Made by a program: the position numbers and the translations under genes. A DNA stretch of 64,000 bases from Candidatus Defluviibacterium haderslevense. GTDB lineage: Bacteria > Bacteroidota > Bacteroidia > Chitinophagales > Saprospiraceae. The DNA lies in contig JADJRL010000003.1 in assembly GCA_016712225.1 (NCBI GenBank), positions 1,377,501 to 1,441,500 on the forward strand, in the 5' to 3' direction. A model generated the notes under the pieces. The model did no database searches, was not told where the DNA came from, and saw nothing but the letters and a program-made list of their open reading frames with translations. Shown here in pieces: positions 36,672 to 46,178 of this stretch; the first letter of the stretch is position 1; every line of letters begins with the position of its first letter.

Positions 36672-36679
36672 TATCTTTG
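36672..36679 (+). promoter_or_regulatory. -7 element (TATCTTTG) of uvrA
   Basis: TATCTTTG is a perfect TAnnTTTG box, 12 bases before the uvrA ATG. The transcript leader would be only a few bases long. It also shows that an in-frame TTG at 36677 is promoter sequence and not a start codon. Confidence 0.6.
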
Positions 36680-36691
36680 CTTTTTAATATT

Positions 36692-39535
36692 ATGGATAAA
36701 ATAAATCAAGTTCTAGATCTGGATTACATCGATATCATTGGTGCAAATGAACATAATCTTGATAATATTTCAATCCGAATTCCTAGAAACAAGTTAATCG
36801 TTTTGACAGGAATTTCGGGCAGTGGAAAATCATCTTTAGCTTTTGATACCATATATGCTGAAGGGCAACGACGATATATGGAAACTTTTTCACATTATGC
36901 CCGACAATTTATTGGTTCTATAGAAAGACCTGATGTGGAGAAAATAGACGGATTAAGTCCCGTTATTTCAATTGAACAAAAAACAACCGGTTGGAATCCA
37001 AGATCAACCGTTGGCACGATAACTGAAATATATGATTTATTTCGCTTATTGTATGCAAGGGCAGGAGATGCTTATTCTCATGCTACTGGAGAAAAAATGG
37101 TACGATATACTGAAGAGCAAATGGTTCAATTAATATTTGAACAATTTAATCAACAGCACATAACTATATTGGCTCCTGTCATTAGATCACGAAAAGGACA
37201 TTATAGGGAACTTTTTGATCAAATAAGAAAACAGGGATTTAACAAAATTAGACTTGATGGCAATATCGTTGACCTCACACCCGGAATGCAGGTGGATCGA
37301 TTTAAAATTCATGACATTGAAGTTGTTGTAGATCGAATTCAAATTGTTAAAGAAAGGGAAGAAAGATTAATTTATAGTCTACAAACCGCTTTACGTTTAG
37401 GAAATGAGGTTGTATTTGTTCAAACCATTGAAAATGGAATGCTACACCCTTTAAGCAAACGATTAATGGACCCTGTAACTGGTTTATCTTATGATGAACC
37501 TTCTCCAAATTCATTTTCTTTTAACTCTCCATATGGTGCTTGCCCAATATGCAAAGGAATAGGAGAGGTACATGAAATTGATATCAATCAAATAATACCA
37601 GATGACACCAAAAGTATAAATGAAATAGGGATTGTACCACTTGGAGAAGTAAGAGATACCTTAACATTTAAACAATTAAAACAAATTGCAGATCGTCATA
37701 AATTCAATTATGATACCCCTATAAAAAAAATTCCAAAGCAAGCATTAGATATAATTTTAAATGGTGGAGATGATAGTTTCCCTGCACCTCCGGGAAGTAC
37801 CTGGTTTGAAGGAAACTATCATTTAGCTAATGAAGGCCTATCAAATATGCTTAGAAGATGGTATAATGATTCTACCTCCGAAAAAATAAGACAGTTTGCT
37901 GGTGATTTTATGACGATTCTGCCTTGTCCTTCTTGTAAAGGAACTAGATTGAAAAAAGAATCGCTCTTTTTCAAATTAGACAATAAGAATATTGCTGAAT
38001 TAGCTAATATGGACATTTCTGATTTGGCCAAATGGTTAAATGATCTAGAATCAAGAATTTCAGACCGTCAGAAATTAATTAGTAAAGATGTATTAAAAGA
38101 AATTAAAGTCAGGCTTGATTTTTTATTATACGTTGGACTGGACTACCTTAATTTAAACAGACCTATAATGACCTTATCTGGTGGTGAATCACAGCGTACA
38201 AGATTAGCTACTCAAATTGGTTCACAACTCACTGGAATTACTTATGTTTTGGACGAACCTTCCATTGGCTTGCATCAGAGAGATAATCAAAGACTAATAA
38301 AATCATTAAGAGAATTAACAGACATTGGAAACACTGTAATAGTAGTGGAACATGATAAGGATATAATGTTGGCATCCGACTATATTATTGACCTTGGTCC
38401 GGGAGCTGGCAAACATGGAGGACAAATAGTAGCTGAAGGAACACCAAAACAATTTTTAAAAAATTCTGATTCTTCTACTGCAAAATATTTAAATGGTCAA
38501 TTAAAAATTGAAATTCCTAAAAAAAGGCGCAAAGGAAATGGCAATTTTATTACTATATACGGAGCCACTGGTCATAACCTAAAAAACTTAAGCATTAAGT
38601 TTCCACTAGGTACATTTATTGCAATTACTGGAGTTTCGGGAAGTGGAAAGTCCACATTAATTAATGACACTTTATACCCATATTTAAGAGAATTTTTTTA
38701 TAATAGTTTGCAAAGACCATTAGCTTTTGATAGAATTGAAGGAATTGAATTTCTAGATAAAGTTATTGAAATTGATCAAAATCCTATTGGAAGAACACCA
38801 AGATCAAATCCCGCAACGTATACTGGAGTATTTACAGAAATTAGAAATTTATTTTCCATACATCCTGAATCTAGAATAAGAGGTTATAAACCTGGAAGAT
38901 TCTCATTTAATGTCGCAGGTGGAAGATGTGAGTTGTGTGAAGGTGGCGGAATGCGTGTAATAGAAATGAATTTCCTTCCTGATGTTTATGTATTATGCGA
39001 ATCATGTCGCGGAAAAAGGTATAATAAAGAAACATTAGAAATTCTATATAAAGGAAAATCAATAGGAGATATTTTGCTTATGACTGTTGAAGAAGCAACT
39101 TCCTTTTTTGAACATATTCCAAATATTTATAGAAAATTAAGTACATTACGTGATGTTGGATTAGATTATATTACTTTAGGACAACAAGCGACCACACTTT
39201 CTGGCGGTGAAGCACAACGAGTTAAATTATCAGAAGAACTATCAAAAAAAGATACAGGAAAAACATTATATATTCTGGATGAACCAACGACTGGACTACA
39301 TTTTGAAGATATAAAACACCTACTCGCCGTATTACAAAAATTAGTAGATAGAGGGAACACCGTCATGGTTATTGAACACAATTTGGATGTAATTAAAGTA
39401 GCAGATTTTGTATTAGATTTAGGTCCAGAAGGAGGAAAACAAGGCGGTCATATCGTATCCTTCGGCACACCTGAACATGTTGCAAAAGAAGAAAAATCTT
39501 TTACAGGCCAATATCTCAGAAAAGAATTATTATAA
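36692..39535 (+). CDS. uvrA: Excinuclease ABC subunit A
   Basis: A 947-residue DNA damage-recognition ATPase of nucleotide excision repair. It has two ABC modules: the first Walker A is TGISGSGKSSLAFDT, the second TGVSGSGKSTLINDT. Signature motifs are TLSGGESQRTRLATQIGS and TLSGGEAQRVKLSEELS. Zinc-binding pairs CPICKGIG/CPSCKGTR and CELCEGGG/CESCRGKR are present, as is the UvrB-binding RQFIGSIERP region. The ATG at 36692 is chosen because the promoter box covers the earlier TTG. It is convergent with the EamA gene, 21 bases away. Confidence 0.97.
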   Translation: MDKINQVLDLDYIDIIGANEHNLDNISIRIPRNKLIVLTGISGSGKSSLAFDTIYAEGQRRYMETFSHYARQFIGSIERPDVEKIDGLSPVISIEQKTTGWNPRSTVGTITEIYDLFRLLYARAGDAYSHATGEKMVRYTEEQMVQLIFEQFNQQHITILAPVIRSRKGHYRELFDQIRKQGFNKIRLDGNIVDLTPGMQVDRFKIHDIEVVVDRIQIVKEREERLIYSLQTALRLGNEVVFVQTIENGMLHPLSKRLMDPVTGLSYDEPSPNSFSFNSPYGACPICKGIGEVHEIDINQIIPDDTKSINEIGIVPLGEVRDTLTFKQLKQIADRHKFNYDTPIKKIPKQALDIILNGGDDSFPAPPGSTWFEGNYHLANEGLSNMLRRWYNDSTSEKIRQFAGDFMTILPCPSCKGTRLKKESLFFKLDNKNIAELANMDISDLAKWLNDLESRISDRQKLISKDVLKEIKVRLDFLLYVGLDYLNLNRPIMTLSGGESQRTRLATQIGSQLTGITYVLDEPSIGLHQRDNQRLIKSLRELTDIGNTVIVVEHDKDIMLASDYIIDLGPGAGKHGGQIVAEGTPKQFLKNSDSSTAKYLNGQLKIEIPKKRRKGNGNFITIYGATGHNLKNLSIKFPLGTFIAITGVSGSGKSTLINDTLYPYLREFFYNSLQRPLAFDRIEGIEFLDKVIEIDQNPIGRTPRSNPATYTGVFTEIRNLFSIHPESRIRGYKPGRFSFNVAGGRCELCEGGGMRVIEMNFLPDVYVLCESCRGKRYNKETLEILYKGKSIGDILLMTVEEATSFFEHIPNIYRKLSTLRDVGLDYITLGQQATTLSGGEAQRVKLSEELSKKDTGKTLYILDEPTTGLHFEDIKHLLAVLQKLVDRGNTVMVIEHNLDVIKVADFVLDLGPEGGKQGGHIVSFGTPEHVAKEEKSFTGQYLRKELL

Positions 39536-39556
39536 TCAATTAATTTGTTTTAATAT

Positions 39557-40465
39557 TCAATTGGTCATTGCTTTCTTAATTGTATTTAAGGAAATAACAT
39601 TATTCATTATAAGAACTCCTATTAAAATTAAAATCAATCCGACTATATCATTCCAAACTATTTTTTCATCATCAAAAAATCCAATAATTAATGCAACGAT
39701 TGGCATCAGATATGTAACACTTGCAGCAAACATTATATTCACTTTTTTGATAAGAATATTAAATAAAGCCATTGCTAGAGCACTTCCTAAAATACTTAGA
39801 GCTAATAAATGGTAAAAAGCATTGCCCTCACTTAGAGCAATTTTAATTTGATCGAATGATTCTGTATAAATAGCAATTGGTATACAAAATATTGATAAGG
39901 AAAAATAGAGTAAAGCAGTTAAATGTAATCCGGAAATCATATTTAAATTTTTCTTAATTACATTTGAATTTATTCCATATAAAAATGGTACTATAAATGC
40001 AATTAACAGAAAAGATAATTCAGCATTTAACTCGACTTTAGATTTAAATAATATTAACACTAACGCACCTATAAAGGCAATGATTGCACCTAATCTTTTT
40101 GATAACTCATTCTTAATACCAAAAAAGAAAACACCAATACCAAATGTACAAATAGGAGTAAAAGCATTAATAATTCCTGCTAATGAACTGGATATCCTTT
40201 GTTGTGCAAGTGGATATAAAAAAGCGGGTAGAAATGAACCGATAATTGCTATAATAATTATGGTTAGGTACTGTTTTTTATTAACTTTTTGTAATGCCCT
40301 TGGTAAAAAAGGACTTAATACTACTGCGCTGATTATCATTCTTAATACTGATATTTGGATTGGTGAAAAACTAGTTAGACTATGTTTAATGAAATAATAG
40401 CTAAATCCCCAAATGACAGTAAGTATAAGTAATACAATCCATGATAAGAAACTGGGTCTATCCAT
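39557..40465 (-). CDS. EamA/DMT-superfamily transporter
   Basis: A 302-residue inner-membrane protein with ten predicted helices arranged as two EamA repeats. The first repeat contains IWGFSYYFIKHSLTSFSPIQIS and AGIINAFTPICTFGIG; the second LSILGSALAMALFNILIKK and TYLMPIVALIIGF. Members export amino acids, nucleotides or other small metabolites; the substrate here is unknown. The gene is monocistronic and divergent from the glutaminyl cyclase gene. Its stop lies 21 bases from that of uvrA. Confidence 0.92.
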   Translation of the reverse strand: MDRPSFLSWIVLLILTVIWGFSYYFIKHSLTSFSPIQISVLRMIISAVVLSPFLPRALQKVNKKQYLTIIIIAIIGSFLPAFLYPLAQQRISSSLAGIINAFTPICTFGIGVFFFGIKNELSKRLGAIIAFIGALVLILFKSKVELNAELSFLLIAFIVPFLYGINSNVIKKNLNMISGLHLTALLYFSLSIFCIPIAIYTESFDQIKIALSEGNAFYHLLALSILGSALAMALFNILIKKVNIMFAASVTYLMPIVALIIGFFDDEKIVWNDIVGLILILIGVLIMNNVISLNTIKKAMTN

Positions 40466-40681
40466 TTATTAAAAAATTCATTACTCTAATTATGATAAAA
40501 ACTTTAACAAATGACAAATTTAGACATTTTTAATAAAGATTTATTATATTTAACAAATTGTGAATCACGACGGAATATAAGATTTAAGAATAATTCCTTA
40601 ATCATTTAATATTCCATTGTAAAAATACATTTTTGAATCATTTACCAGCTATAAATAAAGTCAATTTCAATAATTTGTTAT

Positions 40682-40689
40682 TAATTTTG
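40682..40689 (+). promoter_or_regulatory. -7 element (TAATTTTG) four bases before a start codon
   Basis: TAATTTTG matches TAnnTTTG and ends four bases before the ATG of the glutaminyl cyclase gene. Transcription from it would begin at or very near the start codon, giving a leaderless or nearly leaderless mRNA. Confidence 0.45.
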
Positions 40690-40693
40690 TAGC

Positions 40694-41458
40694 ATGAAGA
40701 ATTTTAATATTTATGCAATTGTGTGTATTGTTATTCTTGGATTAAATTGCAATAATGACAATAAACCAAAAAAACTCAAATTCACCATTATTCATGAATA
40801 TCCTCATGATCCTCAATCCTTTACTCAAGGTCTGGTTTGGGAAAATAATGTTTTATATGAAAGCATTGGTTTAGAAAATAAATCAAAGCTATTAAAAGTA
40901 GATATGATTACTGGACAGGCTTATGATACGATTCATATGGATGATCATATTTTTGCGGAAGGAATTTGTGTATTAGATTCCTTTATATATCAATTAACTT
41001 GGCAAAATCATTTTGTATTCGTTTATCGTAAATCCAATTTTGACCTAATAAAAACATTCAATATTGCAACTGAAGGTTGGGGAATATGTTCAGATGGTCA
41101 AAATTTATGGGTTAGTGATGGCACAAATACCTTATATTATTATAATCCAAATGATCTTGGATTAATAAAAAAGATTTATGTAAAAAATAAAAATGTAATG
41201 ATAAGTCAATTGAATGAATTGGAATATGTTGATGGTTTTATTTATGCAAATCAATGGAATAGAAATGATATTTATAAAATTGATCCAATAGATGGTAAAG
41301 TGGTTGGTATCTTAAATCTATTTGATTTAAAAAATAAAGCTGCAACAAAATATTCTAATATTGATGTATTAAATGGAATTGCATTCAATTCTGAATCCAA
41401 AACTTTCTATATTACTGGGAAATTTTGGCCCACCTTATTTGAAATAAAAATTGAATAA
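40694..41458 (+). CDS. Glutaminyl-peptide cyclotransferase (plant/bacterial type)
   Basis: A 254-residue lipoprotein with lipobox ILGLNC (Cys 19). The mature part matches the five-bladed propeller family of glutamine cyclotransferases: HEYPHDPQSFTQGLVWENN, LYESIGLENKSKLLKVDM, GWGICSDGQNLWVSDGTN, LNELEYVDGFIYANQW and LNGIAFNSESKTFYITGKFWP. It converts N-terminal glutamine of exported proteins to pyroglutamate, which many Bacteroidota carry out on secreted proteins. The gene stands alone. Confidence 0.95.
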   Translation: MKNFNIYAIVCIVILGLNCNNDNKPKKLKFTIIHEYPHDPQSFTQGLVWENNVLYESIGLENKSKLLKVDMITGQAYDTIHMDDHIFAEGICVLDSFIYQLTWQNHFVFVYRKSNFDLIKTFNIATEGWGICSDGQNLWVSDGTNTLYYYNPNDLGLIKKIYVKNKNVMISQLNELEYVDGFIYANQWNRNDIYKIDPIDGKVVGILNLFDLKNKAATKYSNIDVLNGIAFNSESKTFYITGKFWPTLFEIKIE

Positions 41459-41593
41459 TATACCCTCGTCATAACATTGAATTTAAAATTAAAATCTTAA
41501 TCATTCAAAAACAATAAGAAATTACTAACATTTTTTGAAGTAGGTTTCTTTCACACCATTTAAGAATTCAAAAAATTTAATCAAACGACTTAC

Positions 41594-43246
41594 TCAATTT
41601 CCAAAAATTTCTGAATATAATCTCTTATCATGACCATAAATATCTTTACGAAATTGTAATCGCTTCGAATCGTCTACCCATGAAGTTAAGTACGTTATAA
41701 TTACAGGAATGTGAGGTTTAATCTGAACGATGGTTTCTTTTTCAGAATACATGAGTTCATTTATTTTATTTTCTGTATAAAATTCTTCAAACCTTAAAAG
41801 ATATTTAGCCAACTTTTGTGGTTCACTTAATCGAATACATCCATGACTAAATGCTCTAGTTGTTTGATTAAATAATTCCTTTGCTGGTGTATCATGAAGA
41901 TAGATATTAAAATGATTTGGAAATACAAACTTTACTTGCCCTAGTGCATTGTTCTTTCCTGGTTTTTGGCGAATAGTATAAGGAAATGATTTTTTATAAT
42001 TACTCCATTGAATCGACGATGCAGAAACGCGCTTGCCATTTTTTAATATTTCCATATTGTTTTGGGACAAATAGTTCTCATTTCTTTTTATTTTTGGAAT
42101 CAATTCATTTATAATGATACTGGAAGGGATATTCCAATATGGGCAAAAAACAACCATTGATAAAATACCCATGAATATATTAGTAGCTGTAGCTTGTTTA
42201 CCAACAACAACCTTTAAATTCCACTGTTCAATACCATTTTCGTAAACTTTTAATCTAAAATCTGGAATATTTACTAATAAATAATTATTTGGAATCGTAT
42301 CCGGCATCCAACGTAACCGTTCCAAATTTATCATAATTTGCTTGATTTTATAGGATATTGGTTGATTTAATTCATAAAATGTACTTTCATCAAGCACACC
42401 ATTCTCAATAAAACCATTTCTTTTTTGAAATAATTTAATGGATTCTTCCATACATTCATCAAACAAATCATCATGATCAAACTCCAAATAATCTTGAGTT
42501 AAAAATAAATTATCTTTGACCATTTCTACTATGGGCGAACGATCACCTTTAATCAATGTATTTGGCAGTGCTCCCATTAAACACCATAAGCCTTCCTTTT
42601 CAATGTGACTATATTTCTTTAATTCATTTTTTAGAGCTTTGTAAAAACTATTTACGGGTTCATATATTTCGTAACCTGCTTTAGCATTCACTAATGTATC
42701 AATCAAATAATAAAAGTTCTTTTTCTTCCTAGGAATAAACCATTCCAAATCTTTAATATTTTTATCAATTCCATAATATACTCGATTTGCATACTTAAAA
42801 AAAATGGCCGTTAAGTGTATTTCAATTAACAATTTTTGATCATCATTCAATTTACAATCCTGATCATTCATTAAAAAAGGATTGATCAAACTTAGTAACG
42901 ACTCATCTATTAAGGTTGAGTCATGAAAAATTACTTGGTATTCATATAATGCATTTATAAATGTATTAGCTCCTACAGTAAAGATATTATTGCTAAACCA
43001 AGCAAACTGGAAATTTCTTCTTCTGTAAAAAGAGCTCATGTCTTCCTTAAATTTAGTGAGAGACGACTGATTTTCTAAAAAATCATATACATAACAACTA
43101 TCTAATTTTTGACTACTGTAATCAAGATTCCTATAGACTTGACTATCTTGGCTAATGACTCTTTCAATTTTAATTTTCTTACAAGAGTTAAACATCAAAA
43201 AGTAAATTAAAAACAACAACACTATAATGGCTTTAGCGAAAAGCAC
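41594..43246 (-). CDS. L,D-transpeptidase, YcbB/LdtD-like
   Basis: A 550-residue exported cell-wall enzyme with an N-terminal lipoprotein-like signal (FLMFNSCKK, Cys 22). After a scaffold region it has a peptidoglycan-binding segment (ESIKLFQKRNGFIENGVLDES) and a C-terminal YkuD domain with the catalytic motif RAFSHGCIRLSEP, preceded by IYLHDTPAKELF. LdtD-type enzymes form 3-3 cross-links in peptidoglycan or attach it to outer-membrane proteins. A second YkuD-type gene starts 34 bases upstream, so both are probably one operon. Confidence 0.94.
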   Translation of the reverse strand: MLFAKAIIVLLFLIYFLMFNSCKKIKIERVISQDSQVYRNLDYSSQKLDSCYVYDFLENQSSLTKFKEDMSSFYRRRNFQFAWFSNNIFTVGANTFINALYEYQVIFHDSTLIDESLLSLINPFLMNDQDCKLNDDQKLLIEIHLTAIFFKYANRVYYGIDKNIKDLEWFIPRKKKNFYYLIDTLVNAKAGYEIYEPVNSFYKALKNELKKYSHIEKEGLWCLMGALPNTLIKGDRSPIVEMVKDNLFLTQDYLEFDHDDLFDECMEESIKLFQKRNGFIENGVLDESTFYELNQPISYKIKQIMINLERLRWMPDTIPNNYLLVNIPDFRLKVYENGIEQWNLKVVVGKQATATNIFMGILSMVVFCPYWNIPSSIIINELIPKIKRNENYLSQNNMEILKNGKRVSASSIQWSNYKKSFPYTIRQKPGKNNALGQVKFVFPNHFNIYLHDTPAKELFNQTTRAFSHGCIRLSEPQKLAKYLLRFEEFYTENKINELMYSEKETIVQIKPHIPVIITYLTSWVDDSKRLQFRKDIYGHDKRLYSEIFGN

Positions 43247-43280
43247 ATTTATACTATTATTAATCCTACTTATTATTGTT

Positions 43281-43922
43281 TTAATTATGTTCTGCGTATA
43301 TATTTAATAATCCACCATTTGCAATAATGGGCGCAATTTTAATCATCACGTCTATTGGTAATGCGGGACAACCAAAACTTCTTCCTAATCTACCGTATTT
43401 TTCTATAAAACTATTGCAAACATAATGAGCTCCATGTATTATAATTTCTCTTGCTCTAGCATTTTCATTAACACCCCTTTCTAATCCATTTAAAAGTATG
43501 GCTTCGCCATGTTTTGGACTCTGGATAATTTTTCCAATATTATAAAATCCCAAACTGCTTTTTAAGGATTCAGGTTGATTTGAAAATGAAGTAGGAATAA
43601 GACCCCCTGAATTCTTTCCATGCGCAACAAGAGAATTGATTATCAATGACTTATGTTCCAAATCTATAACACAAAATCTTTTTAGATTTGATGGTTTTGT
43701 AAAATCACAAATTGCAATTATTGGCTTTGAAGGTTTATATTTAGCATATCCCTCCATGGATTTCTTGAAAGCTTCAAATCCAATAATATTTGTTAATTTG
43801 AGTTCCTTATATAAATTTTCATATTCTGTGACCGCTACAGATTTACCCTCTATCGCTTTTGAGGGTAATAAAGGTTCTGAAAAGTAAATATTAAGTAAGG
43901 TTAACCAATAAATAAAATTCAT
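43281..43922 (-). CDS. Murein L,D-transpeptidase catalytic-domain family protein (YkuD_2)
   Basis: A 213-residue exported protein. The C-terminal half shows the YkuD_2 pattern: HGKNSGGLIPTSFSNQPES, REIIIHGAHYVCNSFIEKYG and the catalytic GRSFGCPALP, with the cysteine in place of the HGC motif of classical YkuD enzymes. A signal-like segment occupies the N terminus (MNFIYWLTLLNIYFSEPLL). It lies 34 bases before the LdtD-like gene and has its own promoter box. Confidence 0.92.
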   Translation of the reverse strand: MNFIYWLTLLNIYFSEPLLPSKAIEGKSVAVTEYENLYKELKLTNIIGFEAFKKSMEGYAKYKPSKPIIAICDFTKPSNLKRFCVIDLEHKSLIINSLVAHGKNSGGLIPTSFSNQPESLKSSLGFYNIGKIIQSPKHGEAILLNGLERGVNENARAREIIIHGAHYVCNSFIEKYGRLGRSFGCPALPIDVMIKIAPIIANGGLLNIYAEHN

Positions 43923-43926
43923 AAAC

Positions 43927-43934
43927 CAAAGATA
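43927..43934 (-). promoter_or_regulatory. -7 element (TATCTTTG) four bases before a start codon
   Basis: On the minus strand the bases read TATCTTTG, a perfect TAnnTTTG box, separated from the ATG of the YkuD_2 gene by only GTTT. This suggests a leaderless or nearly leaderless transcript. Confidence 0.55.
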
Positions 43935-44462
43935 ATTATAATTTTCTATAATTGATCAATTAAAATTTTAGAATAATTTAAACCACAATACACATTTATT
44001 CATAGTCTTAACCTTGATATCAAATTATTTTGAGCGGATAAAAATTAACATATCATTATTTTTTATAAATGGATTTCGTTAATTTTTGTTAATCAATTCA
44101 AAAGAGTTTTATGCATCCAATCAAATAATTTTGACTTAACTTTATTTTAACACCATATGATCCAATTAGAATCGTCTACATATATTTTAAAATTTCTTCG
44201 ATAAAAATTGAGCTGCGTTAAAAATAGATTTTGATGATAAGTATAATTATAAAATAAAACCACTTGTATAATTTCATGTTCCAATTTCTATTTCATTATC
44301 TTATTGTTTTAAAACATATTAAATTATTACATAATATAAAATAGTACTCATATTCATATTATTATAATTGATTTATGAAATGTTAATAGTTTTTAAAATT
44401 AGATATTTTAGTAGAATAAAAGCAACCTTTTGTCGATCATACTTGTCTTATGTTAAGAATAA

Positions 44463-44476
44463 TGCAAAACTTTGCA
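44463..44476. promoter_or_regulatory. Palindrome TGCAAA-AC-TTTGCA
   Basis: A perfect 6+2+6 palindrome 69-83 bases before the start of the small exported protein at 44546. It could be an operator. No regulator is recognised. Confidence 0.35.
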
Positions 44477-44545
44477 GCATTATTGGATTAATATAATCAT
44501 TGTTATAAATAAATTAAGAATTATTAATAAATAAATATTTGAATT

Positions 44546-44896
44546 ATGAAACAGTTACTATTAGGGGGGTTATTATTATTAAGCGCGTTTTCTAATGCAC
44601 AGTATAAGGAGATTACGCATCCAGCAAATTTTCGTGGTGTAATTTATGATTTATCTACCAACCTTCCAATTGAAGGCGCCATGATAAAAATAGAAAATCA
44701 AACTAATGAGTTTATCACAATGAGCGATGTTGAAGGTTATTTTTTTCTGATCGGTGCACCAAATGGTGGATTTAAAGTTAAAATTTCAATGACTGGCTAT
44801 GAAGATAAAATATTGGAAAATGTACAGCGAATAACTGATGTTGAATATCATTTAGGTTTGGAACAAAAGAAGGTTCAGCATTTTGATTTAAATTAA
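44546..44896 (+). CDS. Small exported carboxypeptidase-regulatory-like (CNA-B type) protein
   Basis: A 116-residue protein with a signal peptide MKQLLLGGLLLLSAFSNAQ. The mature part is one CarboxypepD_reg domain: FRGVIYDLSTNLPIEGAMIKIE, TMSDVEGYFFLIGAPNGGFKV and ISMTGYEDKILENV. In Bacteroidota this domain usually sits at the N terminus of SusC/TonB-dependent receptors; here it is alone, so it may act as a stand-alone surface or periplasmic module. A strong terminator follows. Its role is unknown. Confidence 0.85.
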   Translation: MKQLLLGGLLLLSAFSNAQYKEITHPANFRGVIYDLSTNLPIEGAMIKIENQTNEFITMSDVEGYFFLIGAPNGGFKVKISMTGYEDKILENVQRITDVEYHLGLEQKKVQHFDLN

Positions 44897-44923
44897 AATT
44901 TATCCCATTGTAGATAATAAATT

Positions 44924-44956
44924 ATACCTGGTCTTTTTGATCAGGTATTTTTATTT
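44924..44956 (+). terminator. Rho-independent terminator
   Basis: ATACCTGGTC (44924-44933) and GATCAGGTAT (44939-44948) form a 10-bp stem with one G-T pair and a TTTTT loop, followed by a T-rich tail. It ends the small exported-protein gene and insulates the paa cluster. Confidence 0.85.
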
Positions 44957-45008
44957 AAATTACATTCATCGACAACAAATTTCTTAATCTTTCATTTCCA
45001 ATAAATGA

Positions 45009-45016
45009 TATCTTTG
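45009..45016 (+). promoter_or_regulatory. -7 element (TATCTTTG) of the paa cluster
   Basis: TATCTTTG followed by CGC, a perfect TAnnTTTG box, 16 bases before the paaE ATG. It is likely the promoter of paaE and possibly of the downstream genes. Confidence 0.55.
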
Positions 45017-45032
45017 CGCTTTTATTCAAGTT

Positions 45033-46097
45033 ATGAAACATAGTTTTCCGGTTAAAATCAAAGATGTTCAAAAAGAGACAGAAAGCTGTATTTCCATATC
45101 ATTTGATATTAATGATGAGCTTAAAGACCTTTTTCAATATAAACCTGGTCAGTATATAACAATAATTAAGAATATAAATGGGACTGATTTTCACAGATCT
45201 TATTCTCTTTGCTCCAGCCCATTTGATAATGAATGGCGCGTAGCCATTAAAAAGATTGAAGGAGGCGTTTTTTCTACCTACGCCAATGATCATTTTAAAA
45301 TAGGAGATTTAATCGAAATTATGCCTCCTGATGGCAAATTCACTACGAATATTAATGAAATAAACACTAAATCATACCTGTTTATAGCTTCTGGTAGTGG
45401 AATAACACCTATTTTATCTTTAATCAAATCTATTTTATTAATTGAAAAAAATAGCCAAGTAACACTCATATATGGAAATCAAAAAAGTGATGCGATTATC
45501 TTTAAAAATACACTTTTAGCTTTAAAAGATAATTACTTACATCAATTTCAAGTACATTTTATCTTGAGTCAGGAAGCTCAAGATGAGGAACTATTTAACG
45601 GTAGGATAAATGCTGATAAAATTATTAACTTTAATAACAAAATATTCTTTCCTGATCAATTAGACGAAGTTTTTATTTGTGGCCCTGAAGAAATGATCAT
45701 GACTGTAAAAGAAGTATTGATTTCATGTGGTATTAATGAACATAAAATTCATTTTGAGCTCTTTGGTGCTCCTATTTTAAACCTAACAAAATTAAAACCT
45801 CAGGAATCCTCTGGTCAAGTTTCAAAAATTAATTTAAAAATTGATGGTAGAACCTTAAGTTTTTTATTACCCTTTGGAACTCAAAGTATACTTGATGCGG
45901 CCCTTAATAAAAATGCGAATTTACCTTATGCATGTAAAGGAGGTGTTTGTTGTACCTGTAAGGCAAAACTAATAGATGGTGAAGTAAGCATGAATGTTAA
46001 TTATGGTTTGGAACCTGATGAAATAGCAAATGGATATATTTTAACCTGCCAATCTTATCCAAAAACTACAGAAATTAACATTGATTTTGATCAATAA
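45033..46097 (+). CDS. paaE: Phenylacetyl-CoA 1,2-epoxidase reductase subunit PaaE
   Basis: A 354-residue flavoprotein reductase. The FAD-binding motif RSYSLCSSP starts at residue 55, the NAD-binding part holds SGSGITPILSLI and EVFICGPEEMIM, and the C-terminal plant-type ferredoxin domain binds 2Fe-2S through C301, C306, C309 and C339 (ACKGGVCCTCKAKL, LTCQSYP). It carries electrons from NADPH to the PaaA diiron centre. It is the first gene of the cluster here. The ferredoxin-domain spacing CX4CX2CX29C is standard. PaaD, thought to help build its cluster, is not found nearby. Confidence 0.94.
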   Translation: MKHSFPVKIKDVQKETESCISISFDINDELKDLFQYKPGQYITIIKNINGTDFHRSYSLCSSPFDNEWRVAIKKIEGGVFSTYANDHFKIGDLIEIMPPDGKFTTNINEINTKSYLFIASGSGITPILSLIKSILLIEKNSQVTLIYGNQKSDAIIFKNTLLALKDNYLHQFQVHFILSQEAQDEELFNGRINADKIINFNNKIFFPDQLDEVFICGPEEMIMTVKEVLISCGINEHKIHFELFGAPILNLTKLKPQESSGQVSKINLKIDGRTLSFLLPFGTQSILDAALNKNANLPYACKGGVCCTCKAKLIDGEVSMNVNYGLEPDEIANGYILTCQSYPKTTEINIDFDQ

Positions 46098-46178
46098 TTA
46101 AAGTTTTCTGTTATTGTAACAAATATTATAAAGTACTTTTGATCTATTGGGTGCAAATTTGCTTTAAAACAAAGACTT

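Larger units (their letters stand above)
43923..44545. other. 623-base intergenic region, AT-rich
   Basis: I see no coding sequence, tRNA or repeat array here. It contains the promoter of the YkuD_2 gene at the left end and a TGCAAA-AC-TTTGCA palindrome about 70 bases before the next gene on the right. The middle 350 bases hold nothing I can assign. Confidence 0.6.

Noticed and set aside
36677..36691. TTG start for uvrA at 36677
   Set aside because: The codon is part of the TATCTTTG promoter box; the ATG at 36692 matches the family N terminus.
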